This document shows positions 53,583 through 62,282 of a DNA stretch of 64,000 nt, piece by piece; positions within the stretch are counted from its first letter, which is position 1; the number at the start of each line of letters is the position of its first letter. This DNA comes from Actinomycetes bacterium (GTDB taxonomy: Bacteria > Actinomycetota > Acidimicrobiia > Acidimicrobiales > Ilumatobacteraceae). The translations under genes were made by a program, and so were the position numbers. The stretch covers positions 1 to 64,000 of the forward strand of contig JAIXWJ010000065.1 of NCBI GenBank assembly GCA_027491335.1, given 5' to 3'. Under the pieces are notes generated by a model, which did no database searches, had not been told where the DNA came from, and worked only from the letters and a program-made list of their open reading frames with translations.

Positions 53583-53602
53583 AACTAATCGGTCGGTTAG
53601 TT
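53583..53602. promoter_or_regulatory. Second AACTAA-N8-TTAGTT operator, before the F420/P450/SDR genes
   Basis: AACTAA (53583-53588), 8-bp spacer TCGGTCGG, TTAGTT (53597-53602), followed by TTC. It has the same half-sites and spacing as 52201-52230 and lies 43 nt upstream of the F420 oxidoreductase start, downstream of the first P450. Confidence 0.65.
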
Positions 53603-53645
53603 TCTGGTGGACGGGTCGTGCGGCCCGGGGGACGGGGGTCCGAGA

Positions 53646-54623
53646 ATGTCCAAGAGCAAGCCGTTCCGGTTCGGTCTGCAGGCCTACGCCCCGGCATCGG
53701 CCAAGGACTGGCGCGATCTGGCCCGTAAAGCCGAGTCCATGGGATTTTCCTCGTTCCATCTGGCCGATCACGTCATCGGGCCGGGGCCGGCCCTCAACGC
53801 GACGGGACACCCGGTTCAGACCGTGGCCGCGATTCCCGCCATGGCCGTGGCCGCCGAGGCCACCGACACCATCAAGGTGGGCTGTCGCGTGTTGTGCGTC
53901 GACTACCGCAATCCGGTGATGTTGGCCAAGGAAGTGGCCACGCTCGACTTCTTCTCCGGCGGTCGACTGGAACTCGGTCTCGGCGCTGGTTGGTTGCAGA
54001 ACGAGTACGAGGCCATGGGGATTCGGTTCGACCGAGCCGGTGTGCGTATCGATCGCATGGAGGAAGTGATCGAACTTCTTCGCGCATCGTTCGCCGACGG
54101 CGAATTGAACATCGACGGCCGTCACGTGCACGCCGTCGGTTTCGAGGCGGTGCCCAAGCCGGTGAGCAAGCCCGGCCCGCCGCTCATGATCGGCGGAGGA
54201 GCCAAGCGAGTGCTCACCATCGCGGGCCGCGAGGCCGACATCGTCAGCCTCAACTTCGACAATTCCTCGGGCAAGTTGGGAGCGGAGGGCATCGGCTCCT
54301 CGACGGCCGAACTCACCGAGCAGAAGATCCGCTGGGTGCGCGAAGGTGCCGGCGACCGGTTCGCCGACATCGAATTGGAGATCGCGGCGTACTTCACCAT
54401 CGTCACTCCCGACGGAGAGGGAACGCGATCCAAGATGGCCCCGATGTTCGGCATGACCCCCGAGGTGCTCGCCGAGCATCCTCATGCCCTCATTGGTTCG
54501 ATCGACGAGATCTGTGATCGCATCGTCGAACGGCGGGAGCGTTACGGCATCAGTTACGTCTCTTTCGGCGCATCGGCCATCGATGCGGTCGCACCGGTCA
54601 TCGAGCGGCTCGCTGGTAAGTGA
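53646..54623 (+). CDS. LLM-class F420-dependent oxidoreductase
   Basis: 325 residues, luciferase-like TIM barrel: FRFGLQAYAPASAKDWRDLA, FHLADHV, VGCRVLCVDYRNPVMLAKE, FFSGGRLELGLGAGWLQNEY and PPLMIGGGAKRVL are typical of the TIGR03621-like actinobacterial F420 group. Start ATG 53646; the frame reaching back to 53607 is less likely. First gene behind the 53583 operator and 25 nt before a P450. Confidence 0.88.
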   Translation: MSKSKPFRFGLQAYAPASAKDWRDLARKAESMGFSSFHLADHVIGPGPALNATGHPVQTVAAIPAMAVAAEATDTIKVGCRVLCVDYRNPVMLAKEVATLDFFSGGRLELGLGAGWLQNEYEAMGIRFDRAGVRIDRMEEVIELLRASFADGELNIDGRHVHAVGFEAVPKPVSKPGPPLMIGGGAKRVLTIAGREADIVSLNFDNSSGKLGAEGIGSSTAELTEQKIRWVREGAGDRFADIELEIAAYFTIVTPDGEGTRSKMAPMFGMTPEVLAEHPHALIGSIDEICDRIVERRERYGISYVSFGASAIDAVAPVIERLAGK

Positions 54624-54648
54624 CGAACGACGGAAGCAGGAGAAGAGC

Positions 54649-55935
54649 ATGAGCGTCGACATTTCCAATTTCAATCCGTTCGATCCCCGCACACAACAGT
54701 GCCCGTTCCCGCATTACGCCAAGATGCGCGCGGAGGCGCCGGTGCACGCGGTGGACAGCATCGGTGTGCACATGGTGACCAAGCACGATCTGGTCATGCA
54801 GGTGCTGCGCGATCCGCAGACCTATTCGTCGATGTTCGGCGGTGCGGGGATGCCTCTCAATGGCCCCGACCGCGAGCGATTCGCCGAGGTGATGGCCGAG
54901 GGATACCCGCGCGTGCCCACCATGCTCACCGCGGATCAGCCCGAACACACGCGATACCGGCGTCTCGTTTCTCGGGCCTTCCACCCCAAGGTGATCGCCG
55001 AGATGGAGCCGGTCATCCGCGAGATCACGGTGGGTTTGATCGAATCGTGGATCGACAAGGGCCGCATCGAGTTCGTGAAGGACTTCGCGGTGCCGCTTCC
55101 GGTGCGGGTGATCGCCAAGGCACTCAACGTTCCCGATGACCGTTTGGCCGACTTCAAGCGTTGGTCCGACGATTCCATCGCCGGTATCGGAACGAACATC
55201 TCCATCGACGATCGCATCACGGCCGAATACGGAGTCAACGAGTTCCAGCACTACTTCGCCGAACAAATCGAACTTCGTCGAACGGCACCGCAGGACGACT
55301 TGTTGACCAACCTGTTGAACGCCACCATCGACGACGACGATCCCGAGGTGACCGACAAGCGTCAGTTGGACATGCCCGAGATGCTGAGCATCGTGCAGCA
55401 GCTCTTGGTGGCCGGCAACGAGACCACCACCAAGACCCTCACCGAGATGATTCGTCTGTTGGCCGAGAATCCCCAAGAGTGGGCCAGGCTCAAGGCCGAT
55501 CCGAGTCGTGCGGAAAAGGTGGTGGAAGAGACGTTGCGCCTGTCCACGCCGACCCAAGGCATGTGGCGAGTGGTCACCAAGGACACGGTGCTCGGTGGAG
55601 TCGAACTGAAGAAGGGTCGCCGCATCGTGATCGTCTTCGCGTCGGCGAATCGTGACGAGGATCTGTACGAGGATCCCGACGCGTTCGTGCCCGATCGCGA
55701 ACATCTGCGCGAGAACCTGGCCTTCGGCAAAGGGATCCATTTCTGCCTGGGGGCGAACTTGTCGCGTCTCGAGGGCAAGGTGGCCGCCGAGGAATTGTCG
55801 AAGCGCCTCGACGGCATTTCTCTCACCAGCAACAACAAGTTCGAGTATTTCCCGAGCTTCATGTTGCGTGGTCTCACCGATCTCGAGATCGAGTTCACGC
55901 CATCCGAGTTCTCGCGGGCCAAGGTGTCGTCATGA
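54649..55935 (+). CDS. Cytochrome P450
   Basis: 428 residues. HTRYRRLVSRAFHP (C-helix), AGNETTTK I-helix, EETLRL K-helix ExxR and FGKGIHFCLGANLSRLE haem loop. AGGAGAAGAGC precedes ATG 54649. It is distinct from, not a recent copy of, the P450 at 52255. Its stop overlaps the next SDR start (ATGA), so the pair is co-translated: hydroxylation followed by alcohol oxidation is a plausible sequence. Confidence 0.93.
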   Translation: MSVDISNFNPFDPRTQQCPFPHYAKMRAEAPVHAVDSIGVHMVTKHDLVMQVLRDPQTYSSMFGGAGMPLNGPDRERFAEVMAEGYPRVPTMLTADQPEHTRYRRLVSRAFHPKVIAEMEPVIREITVGLIESWIDKGRIEFVKDFAVPLPVRVIAKALNVPDDRLADFKRWSDDSIAGIGTNISIDDRITAEYGVNEFQHYFAEQIELRRTAPQDDLLTNLLNATIDDDDPEVTDKRQLDMPEMLSIVQQLLVAGNETTTKTLTEMIRLLAENPQEWARLKADPSRAEKVVEETLRLSTPTQGMWRVVTKDTVLGGVELKKGRRIVIVFASANRDEDLYEDPDAFVPDREHLRENLAFGKGIHFCLGANLSRLEGKVAAEELSKRLDGISLTSNNKFEYFPSFMLRGLTDLEIEFTPSEFSRAKVSS

Positions 55936-56750
55936 GCGGCCGTTTGGCGGGCAAGACGGCGGTGGTCACCGGGTCGAGCCGCGGCATCGGTCGTGGCACG
56001 GCCATCGCGTTGGGCGAGATGGGCGCCACCGTGTACATCACCGGTCGCAACACCGGCAGTGGTCCACTCACGATCGACACGACCGCCAAGATGGTCGAGG
56101 ATGCCGGAGGGGTCGGCATTCCAGTTCGCGTGGACCACGGGGATGATCGCCAGATCGCCGAGTTGTTCGATCGCGTGCGCGCGGAAGCGGGCAAGCTTCA
56201 CGTGTTGGTGAACAACGTGTACAAGATTCCCGATCCGCCGGCATGGGGCGGGGGTTTCTGGGAGCACCCCGTCAGCATCTGGGACGACCAAGTGGGCATC
56301 GGCCTGCGAGCTCACTACGTGGCGTCGTGGCACGCGGCTCCGTTGCTCTTCGAGGGCGGCGCCGGTGGCTCGATCATGAACGTGTCATCGCCCGGTGGCA
56401 GCTCGTACCACTTCAGTTCGTCGTACGGGGCTGGCAAGGCCGGATTGGATCGCCTGAGTGCGGACATGGCTCTCGAGTTGAAGCCCAAGGGAATCGCGTG
56501 CTGTTCGATCTATCCCGGTTCGGTGGCGACCGAGTTCATTCTGGAATGGGCGGGCAAACGGGGGAGCGATCTCTCGACGGCGCAAACGACCCTCGGTGTC
56601 GGCCGGGCGATCGCCGCTCTCGCGGTGGCTCCGGACCTGATGGAGCGATCGGGAAGCATCCAATGGATCGAGGACATCTCCGAGCAGTTCGATGTCCGCG
56701 ACGAGAACGGCAATCTGGCGCCGCGGTATCCGGGTCGTATCCGCGGCTGA
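55932..56750 (+). CDS. SDR family oxidoreductase
   Basis: 272 residues: TGSSRGIGRGTAIAL, NNVYKIPD in the NNAG position, NVSSPGG then SYGAGKAGLDRLSADM with the catalytic pair, and a C-terminal ISEQFDVRDENGNLAP. The variant resembles dehydrogenase/reductase SDR member 1-like proteins. Co-translated with the P450 and convergent with the next P450, only 1 nt between stops. Confidence 0.87.
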   Translation: MSGRLAGKTAVVTGSSRGIGRGTAIALGEMGATVYITGRNTGSGPLTIDTTAKMVEDAGGVGIPVRVDHGDDRQIAELFDRVRAEAGKLHVLVNNVYKIPDPPAWGGGFWEHPVSIWDDQVGIGLRAHYVASWHAAPLLFEGGAGGSIMNVSSPGGSSYHFSSSYGAGKAGLDRLSADMALELKPKGIACCSIYPGSVATEFILEWAGKRGSDLSTAQTTLGVGRAIAALAVAPDLMERSGSIQWIEDISEQFDVRDENGNLAPRYPGRIRG

Positions 56751-56751
56751 A

Positions 56752-57981
56752 TCAGAATTCCAACGCGAGTCGATCGACTCCGCGAATGGTGAGGCGATCT
56801 CGCCACGTGATGTCGCCGGTCGAGCGCATGTTCGGGAAACGACGCACGAGTGACCCCACGGCCACTTCGGCTTCGAGCTTGGCCAGATTCGATCCCAGGC
56901 AATAGTGGATGCCGGCCGCGAAGGCCAAATGGCGCCCGGCGTTTGCGCGGTCCAGCATCAAGCGACCGGGAGTCTCGAACATCGACGGATCGTGGTTGCC
57001 GGCTCCCAGAACGGTGGTCACAACGGTTCCGGGCTCCACGGTGACGCGGCCGGAGGCTGTTTCGTAGTGGACGGGGACCATGGGAACCCGCACCGTTTGC
57101 TGAACCGGGCCGTCGAAACGCAACAACTCGTCGACGGCGCGAGCCCCGATGCTCGGGTTCGCGTTCCAAGCCGCCAACTGGTCCGGGTGGCGTAGAAGCG
57201 CGTTGACGGAGTTTCCGATGAGATTGACCGTCGTCTCGTGGCCGGCGATGTAGAGCAGAACCACGAACGAGATGAGCTCTGCGGCATCGAGGTTGTCGCC
57301 GTCGTCCTCGACCGCGATGAGGGCCGACAACAGATCGTCGCCCGGGTGTCGACGGCGATCCTCGATGATCTCGAACAGGTAAGGGATCAGAAGAGCGAAC
57401 GCATCGTCGACCTTGGCCAGGTCGTCCATGGTGGACGCCGGCTCCAGGGCGAAGGTGATCACCTGGCTCCAATCGCGCAGCTCATCGGCTCGATCGACGG
57501 GCATGTCGAGGAGGTCGGAGATCACCTGAAAGGGAATGGGAAACGCGAGTTCGTCGATGAGTTCGATTCCTCCGCGGGCCTCGGCGCGGTCGAGCACCTC
57601 GTCGACCAGCTGCTGAATGCGCGGCCGGAGATTCTCGATGGAGGAGGGAGTGAAGGCCTTGCTCACGAGTCGACGAAGCCGCGTGTGGTCGGGCGGGTCG
57701 AGGTTCAGGATGGTCTTCGACGAATTCCGACTGCGGCGGCGTTCGCGCTTGGCGCGCGACAACGGATCGGTCGGCTCGTTCGCGTTGGCCTCGATGTCGC
57801 GACTGAAGTCGTTGCTGCGCAACGTGTACGCGACGTCCTCGTAGCGCGTCAGCACGACGGTGTCGCCGACGCGGTGCACCGGATCGTGTTGGCGCAATGC
57901 CTCGTAGAACGGATACGGGTTGGCGCGGAACGCCGGATCGAGCGGCGAGAACTCGGCGAGCGCGGGATCGGTGGTGGTCAT
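56752..57981 (-). CDS. Cytochrome P450
   Basis: 409 residues. I-helix AGHETTVN, K-helix DELLRFDGP and haem loop FAAGIHYCLGSNLAKLE. A His replaces Asn in the AG(N/H)ET motif, a common CYP variant. The start ATG 57981 overlaps the stop of the aminotransferase (ATGA), so it is translated second in a two-gene minus-strand unit. Confidence 0.93.
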   Translation of the reverse strand: MTTTDPALAEFSPLDPAFRANPYPFYEALRQHDPVHRVGDTVVLTRYEDVAYTLRSNDFSRDIEANANEPTDPLSRAKRERRRSRNSSKTILNLDPPDHTRLRRLVSKAFTPSSIENLRPRIQQLVDEVLDRAEARGGIELIDELAFPIPFQVISDLLDMPVDRADELRDWSQVITFALEPASTMDDLAKVDDAFALLIPYLFEIIEDRRRHPGDDLLSALIAVEDDGDNLDAAELISFVVLLYIAGHETTVNLIGNSVNALLRHPDQLAAWNANPSIGARAVDELLRFDGPVQQTVRVPMVPVHYETASGRVTVEPGTVVTTVLGAGNHDPSMFETPGRLMLDRANAGRHLAFAAGIHYCLGSNLAKLEAEVAVGSLVRRFPNMRSTGDITWRDRLTIRGVDRLALEF

Positions 57982-59198
57982 GCGACTTCCTTCATGGCGG
58001 CCGCGAGGGCATCGACGATGCGATCCACCTGGTCGTCGTGGATCACGAGAGGAGGACAGAACGCGTTGGTGTCGGCCCCGATGGCACGGGTGATGACACC
58101 GTGTCGGAGCATGGCGTCACGCACGGCGAAGGCGTCGACACCGGGATGATGGCCGACCGCCCACACGGCGCCGTCGCCACGAATGGAAGCCACGGTTCCG
58201 TCGGTGGCCAACGCGGACAAGCCCCGAGAGAGTCGTTCACCAACGTGCATCGCACGATCCACGAGACCCTCGCGCTTCATGATGTCGAGGTTCGCGAGCG
58301 CCGCCACGCAGGCGGTGGGATGACCCGAATACGTGAAGCCGGTGCGCAGGAAGAAGTTCGGATCGCTTTCGAGGGCCGCGCGCACGGCGGGGCCGACGAA
58401 GACACCGCCCAATGGCTGATATCCGGAGGTGACGGCCTTGGCGAACGTCACCATGTCGGGGCGCACGCCGTAGCGATGCGCCGCGAACCAATGACCGAGT
58501 CGACCGAACCCCGAGATGACTTCGTCGTAGATGAGGTGGGCACCGTGCTGATCGCACAGGCGACGCACGGACTCGAGGTATCCCTCGGTGGGTGGATGAA
58601 CGCCACCGGCACCCTGTAGCGGCTCGACCAACACCGCGGCGATCGTGGACCCACGCTGCGACATCAAGGAGGCCAAGGCCTCCACGTCGTCGGCGGGCAC
58701 CTGCACGACGTCGCCCACGTACGGTGCGTATCCCTCGCGATTGGGGGCGATGCCTTGAGCGCTGGTGCCGCCGTACGCGGTGCCGTGGTAACCGCGTTGG
58801 CGCGAGATGATGAGCGTCTTCTCCGGATGCCCGGCCTGAATGTGAGCGAGGCGGGACAGCTTCATCGCCGTGTCCACGGCTTCGGATCCCGACGACGTGA
58901 AGAACACCCGCGAATCGGTCATGGGGGCGATGTCCACCAGTACCTCGGCCAATTCCTCCGCGGGAGCGTTGGTGAAAGGATCGAAGGTGGAGTACGCGGC
59001 CAGGGTGCCGGCCTGTCGACCGATGGCCGCGGCGATGTCGGAGCGACCATGCCCCACCGCGCAGTACCACAGGCTGGCCATGCCGTCGATGTACTCGTTG
59101 CCTCGGTCGTCGTACACGACGGCCCCTTGGCCTCGCACGAGAGTGATGAAGTCGCTCTTGGTGGGCTTGGCGAAGGGGTGGAGGAAGGCGGAGGCCAT
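57978..59198 (-). CDS. Class III pyridoxal-phosphate aminotransferase
   Basis: 406 residues. SGSEAVDTAMKLSRL, YHGTAYGGTSAQG, VEPLQGAGGVHPP, IYDEVISGFGRLG and the PLP-lysine segment FAKAVTSGYQPLGG are all conserved. It swaps an amino group between an omega-amino compound and a ketoacid or aldehyde. Paired with a P450, it could aminate or deaminate the same scaffold, but this is inference. Divergent from znuA. Confidence 0.92.
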   Translation of the reverse strand: MASAFLHPFAKPTKSDFITLVRGQGAVVYDDRGNEYIDGMASLWYCAVGHGRSDIAAAIGRQAGTLAAYSTFDPFTNAPAEELAEVLVDIAPMTDSRVFFTSSGSEAVDTAMKLSRLAHIQAGHPEKTLIISRQRGYHGTAYGGTSAQGIAPNREGYAPYVGDVVQVPADDVEALASLMSQRGSTIAAVLVEPLQGAGGVHPPTEGYLESVRRLCDQHGAHLIYDEVISGFGRLGHWFAAHRYGVRPDMVTFAKAVTSGYQPLGGVFVGPAVRAALESDPNFFLRTGFTYSGHPTACVAALANLDIMKREGLVDRAMHVGERLSRGLSALATDGTVASIRGDGAVWAVGHHPGVDAFAVRDAMLRHGVITRAIGADTNAFCPPLVIHDDQVDRIVDALAAAMKEVA

Positions 59199-59258
59199 GG
59201 GTTAACGGTAGTTCTGTGGTCCGACCAGCGGGCGATCACTGACGGGTTGCGCGTATGA

Positions 59259-59275
59259 ATGAGAATCATTATCAT
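59259..59275. promoter_or_regulatory. Zur-like box at the znuA start
   Basis: Near-perfect 17-bp palindrome ATGAGAATCATTATCAT: one mismatched pair around a central base. It resembles the TGAAAATGATTTTCA-type sites of actinobacterial Zur and Fur family regulators. It ends 6 nt before the probable znuA ATG, so zinc-loaded Zur would block transcription. Confidence 0.65.
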
Positions 59276-59281
59276 AATGTC

Positions 59282-60226
59282 ATGCGTCTGCGTCTCTCTC
59301 GGTCCGTCGTCGTCGTGTCCCTGTTGGCGCTGTCCGCCTGTGGCTCGGACACCGAATCCGAGGGGACGCAACGTCCGTCTGTGGTGGTGAGCACGCCAAT
59401 CCTGGGTTCCTTGGTCACCGAGATCGTCGGTGACTCCGCCGACGTGACGGTCTTGATGCCCAACGGTGTCGACCCGCACGGTTGGGAGGCATCGCCCAAG
59501 GAGATCGAGGCGTTGTCGTCGGCCGACGTCGTGGTGATCAACGGACTGCATCTCGAGGAGTCGTTGGAGGAAGCGATTGACGCGGCTCGGGGAGACGGTG
59601 TTCGCGTGTTCGAGGCGGCTGACCATGTCGACGTGATTGTTGGGGTCGATGAGGACGAGCATTCGGAGGACGAGTCCGGTGATGTTCACTCGGAGGACGA
59701 GTCCGATCATGGGCACGCCGATGGAGATCCGCACATCTGGACGGACGCGGCCGCGATGGCCGATGTTGCTCTTGCTTTGGGTGACGAGTTCGCCGAGGCC
59801 GGAATCGACGTCGGCGATCGCGCGTCGGTGGTGTACGAACGACTGCTCACTCTCGACAACGACCTTCGCAAGTTGGTCGACGAGGTGGACGCGAGCGAGC
59901 GAAAGCTCGTGACGGGACACGAGTCGTTGGCCTACCTCGCCGCACGATACGAATTCGAACTCGTCGGCGCCGTGATTCCGGGATTGTCGAGCGAGTCCGA
60001 GGTGTCCGCCGGAGAGTTGGCCGAACTCAAGGATCTCATCGAGGCCGAGAGCGTGGGCGTGATCTTTTCCGAGGCCGGAACTCCGGATCAGGTGGTCGAG
60101 GCCATCGCCGACGAAACCGGAGTCGACGTTGTCGAACTCGACACCCACTTGTTGCCAGAAGATGGCACCTACGACACGTTCATGACCGAATTGGTATCCG
60201 CCATCGTCTCCGCGTTGTCGTCATAA
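59282..60226 (+). CDS. znuA: Zinc ABC transporter substrate-binding lipoprotein (ZnuA-like)
   Basis: 314 residues. A signal peptide with lipobox LSAC anchors the protein. PNGVDPHGWEASPKEI gives the first metal His, an acidic His-rich loop (DEDEHSEDESGDVHSED and DHGHADGDPHIW) lies before the second, VTGHESLAYLAARY gives the third, and a C-terminal acidic residue completes the site. This ZnuA-type pattern binds Zn(II) outside the cell. The start was set at ATG 59282; the in-frame ATG 59255 would make the Zur box part of the coding region. Confidence 0.9.
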   Translation: MRLRLSRSVVVVSLLALSACGSDTESEGTQRPSVVVSTPILGSLVTEIVGDSADVTVLMPNGVDPHGWEASPKEIEALSSADVVVINGLHLEESLEEAIDAARGDGVRVFEAADHVDVIVGVDEDEHSEDESGDVHSEDESDHGHADGDPHIWTDAAAMADVALALGDEFAEAGIDVGDRASVVYERLLTLDNDLRKLVDEVDASERKLVTGHESLAYLAARYEFELVGAVIPGLSSESEVSAGELAELKDLIEAESVGVIFSEAGTPDQVVEAIADETGVDVVELDTHLLPEDGTYDTFMTELVSAIVSALSS

Positions 60227-60236
60227 CCTCCCCCTG

Positions 60237-61079
60237 ATGTCGCAGCTTGTCGAACCGTTTCTCGACAACGAGTTCATGCAGCGGGCTCTGCTCGCGGGAA
60301 TTCTGGTGTCGTTCTCCTGCGCCATCGTCGGAACGTACGTGGTGTTGCGGGGTCTGGCGTTCGTCGGTGATGCTTTGGCACACGGCGTCCTGCCCGGCGT
60401 GGCGGGTGCGGTCATCGTCGGTGCGCCGGTGATGCTCGGAGCGGCGGCGGGGGCCGTGGCGATGATCGTGGGGGTGGGGTTCATCACCGCGAAGTCACGA
60501 CTGTCGAATGACTCGGCGATCGGGTTGCTCTTCATTGGTCTGCTGGCCCTGGGTGTGGTTCTCGTGTCGTCGTCGGATGAACTGACGGGCGACCTCGATG
60601 CGATCCTGTTCGGTGAGTTCCTCGGCGTGAGTTGGTCGGATCTGGCGGTGCAGGGAATCGGACTGGTGTTGGTCGCCGCGGTGTGCGTGTACGCCGCGCG
60701 ACCGTTCTTGTTGCTGTGTTTCGACCCGGATCTGGCCGACGCGATGGGTTTCGGGGCCCGCCGGCATCATCGACTGATGCTCGCCCTAGTCGCGGGAACC
60801 GTCGTGGTGTCGTTCCAGGCGGTGGGATCGCTGTTGGTGTTCGGAATGCTGTTGGCTCCCGCGGGCACGGCGGCGCTCGTCACCCGACGAATCGGCTCGA
60901 TGATGATGGTCGCGATGTTGGTTGGGGTTCTGTCCACGTACATCGGTCTGTCGTGCTCGTATCACTTCGATCTGGCGGCGGGAGCCTCGGTCGTTCTGTC
61001 GTCGGTGATCATCTTCTTCGTCGTTCTCATCTCGCGGTCGCTGCGTCGTCCCACGGTGGCGGGGGCCGAACATGAGTGA
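60237..61079 (+). CDS. znuB: Zinc ABC transporter permease (ZnuB-like)
   Basis: 280 residues, about eight hydrophobic helices of the ABC-3 family. Cues: SCAIVGTYVVLRGLAFVGDALAHGVLPG, DLDAILFGEFLG, FQAVGSLLVFGMLLAPAGTA and YHFDLAAGASVVL. It forms the membrane channel for zinc (or manganese). Its end overlaps znuC by 8 nt. Confidence 0.92.
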   Translation: MSQLVEPFLDNEFMQRALLAGILVSFSCAIVGTYVVLRGLAFVGDALAHGVLPGVAGAVIVGAPVMLGAAAGAVAMIVGVGFITAKSRLSNDSAIGLLFIGLLALGVVLVSSSDELTGDLDAILFGEFLGVSWSDLAVQGIGLVLVAAVCVYAARPFLLLCFDPDLADAMGFGARRHHRLMLALVAGTVVVSFQAVGSLLVFGMLLAPAGTAALVTRRIGSMMMVAMLVGVLSTYIGLSCSYHFDLAAGASVVLSSVIIFFVVLISRSLRRPTVAGAEHE

Positions 61080-61887
61080 CGCTCCGACGACTCCGGATCG
61101 TTCGGGGGCCGCATCTCCGGTCGTGGTGGCGCGGCGTCTGGACGTGGGCTACGACGGACGCACCGTTCTTCGGGGGATCGACGCTTTCGCCACGCCGGGG
61201 CGTTCCATCGCCTTGATCGGACCGAATGGCTCCGGCAAGTCGACGCTACTGCGCACGTTCGCCGGGTTGCTCGCACCCGTGGGCGGGGCGTTGGAGATGT
61301 GCGGGCTGCCGGTGTCGAATGCGTCCCAACGGATCGCGTACCTGAATCAGTTTCATCAGAACGCGATGGCGTTGCCGCTGCGCGTGCTCGACGTCGTGCA
61401 CATGGGGCGGCTCGACCGTCGTGGACGCTTCGCTCGGCGACGTACCGAAGACCATGCCGCGGTGGACGAGGCACTGCACCGCATGGGCATCGCCAATCTG
61501 GCGGGCGAGGCGCTGCGCGACCTGTCGGGAGGACAGCGACAACGGGTGTTCCTGGCTCAGGTGCTGGCTCGGCGTGCCGACGTCATTCTCTTGGACGAGC
61601 CGTCGTCGGGCCTCGATGCGGTCGGTCGATCGGTCTTTCTGGAGGCGATGGAGGCCGAGACGCGGCGTGGCGCGGTCGTGATCACGGCCACCCACGACGT
61701 CGGTGAAGCCTCGCGCTGTGATCGGGTGATGTTGCTCGCCGGTCGGTTGATCGCCGATGGGCCGGCCGACGAGGTGCTGACGTCGGACAATCTGTTGTCG
61801 ACGTTCGGCATCGGTTTGTCACGCGCGGGAGATCATCTGGTGGTCACCGATCACGGTCATCACGATCACGGTCAACACGATCACTGA
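61072..61887 (+). CDS. znuC: Zinc ABC transporter ATP-binding protein (ZnuC-like) with His-rich tail
   Basis: 271 residues. Walker A GPNGSGKST, signature LSGGQRQRVFLAQVL, Walker B VILLDEPSSGLD and H-loop TATHDVG are intact. The C-terminus ends in DHGHHDHGQHDH, which is not required for ATPase function and may bind zinc as a sensor or buffer. Fourth translated unit of the Zur-controlled operon. Confidence 0.93.
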   Translation: MSDAPTTPDRSGAASPVVVARRLDVGYDGRTVLRGIDAFATPGRSIALIGPNGSGKSTLLRTFAGLLAPVGGALEMCGLPVSNASQRIAYLNQFHQNAMALPLRVLDVVHMGRLDRRGRFARRRTEDHAAVDEALHRMGIANLAGEALRDLSGGQRQRVFLAQVLARRADVILLDEPSSGLDAVGRSVFLEAMEAETRRGAVVITATHDVGEASRCDRVMLLAGRLIADGPADEVLTSDNLLSTFGIGLSRAGDHLVVTDHGHHDHGQHDH

Positions 61888-61923
61888 CCGAACGATCAAC
61901 AGCAATCGGGGGTGCGCGCCGGT

Positions 61924-62214
61924 CTAGTGCTCGTCGTAATGATCGCCGTGGGCCGCGTGCAGGTGGCCGTCGTGCAGATAATCCACGTGGTCCCCGTGGG
62001 GCACGGCAACGTGTCCGCAGTCGGGTCCGTGCACATGGTCGTGTTGCGCGTGCTCCACGCATTCGTCCAGTTCGCACGCGTCCCAATGATCATCGTGACG
62101 ATGATGCAGGTGGCCATCGTGCACGTAGTCGACGTGGTCGCCGTGTGGCACGGCCACGTGGCCGCAGTCGGGGCCGTGCACGTGAGGGTGTTCGGAATCG
62201 GGCCGGTGATCCAC
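61924..62214 (-). CDS. His-rich two-repeat metal-binding protein
   Basis: 96 residues, GTG start at 62214. Two copies of a 49-residue unit, each with HGPDCGHVAVPHGDHVDY followed by HDGHLH and a His/Asp-rich tail; the DNA copies are offset by 147 bp. His, Asp and Cys make up most of the sequence, with no membrane segment and no signal. It is convergent with znuC at a 36-nt distance. Small proteins of this composition occur near Zur regulons in actinobacteria; a cytoplasmic zinc store or chaperone is likely. Confidence 0.75.
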   Translation of the reverse strand: MDHRPDSEHPHVHGPDCGHVAVPHGDHVDYVHDGHLHHRHDDHWDACELDECVEHAQHDHVHGPDCGHVAVPHGDHVDYLHDGHLHAAHGDHYDEH

Positions 62215-62282
62215 GAAAGGAGTATGTCATTCGTCCCGTCGTCAGGTTCGTCTTTGCCCGACGATGTGGTGTCAAATGGGGC

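Noticed and set aside
59255-59281. Upstream ATG as the znuA start
   Set aside because: It would place the Zur-like box in the coding region and add nine His/Asn residues before a normal lipoprotein signal; ATG 59282 fits better.
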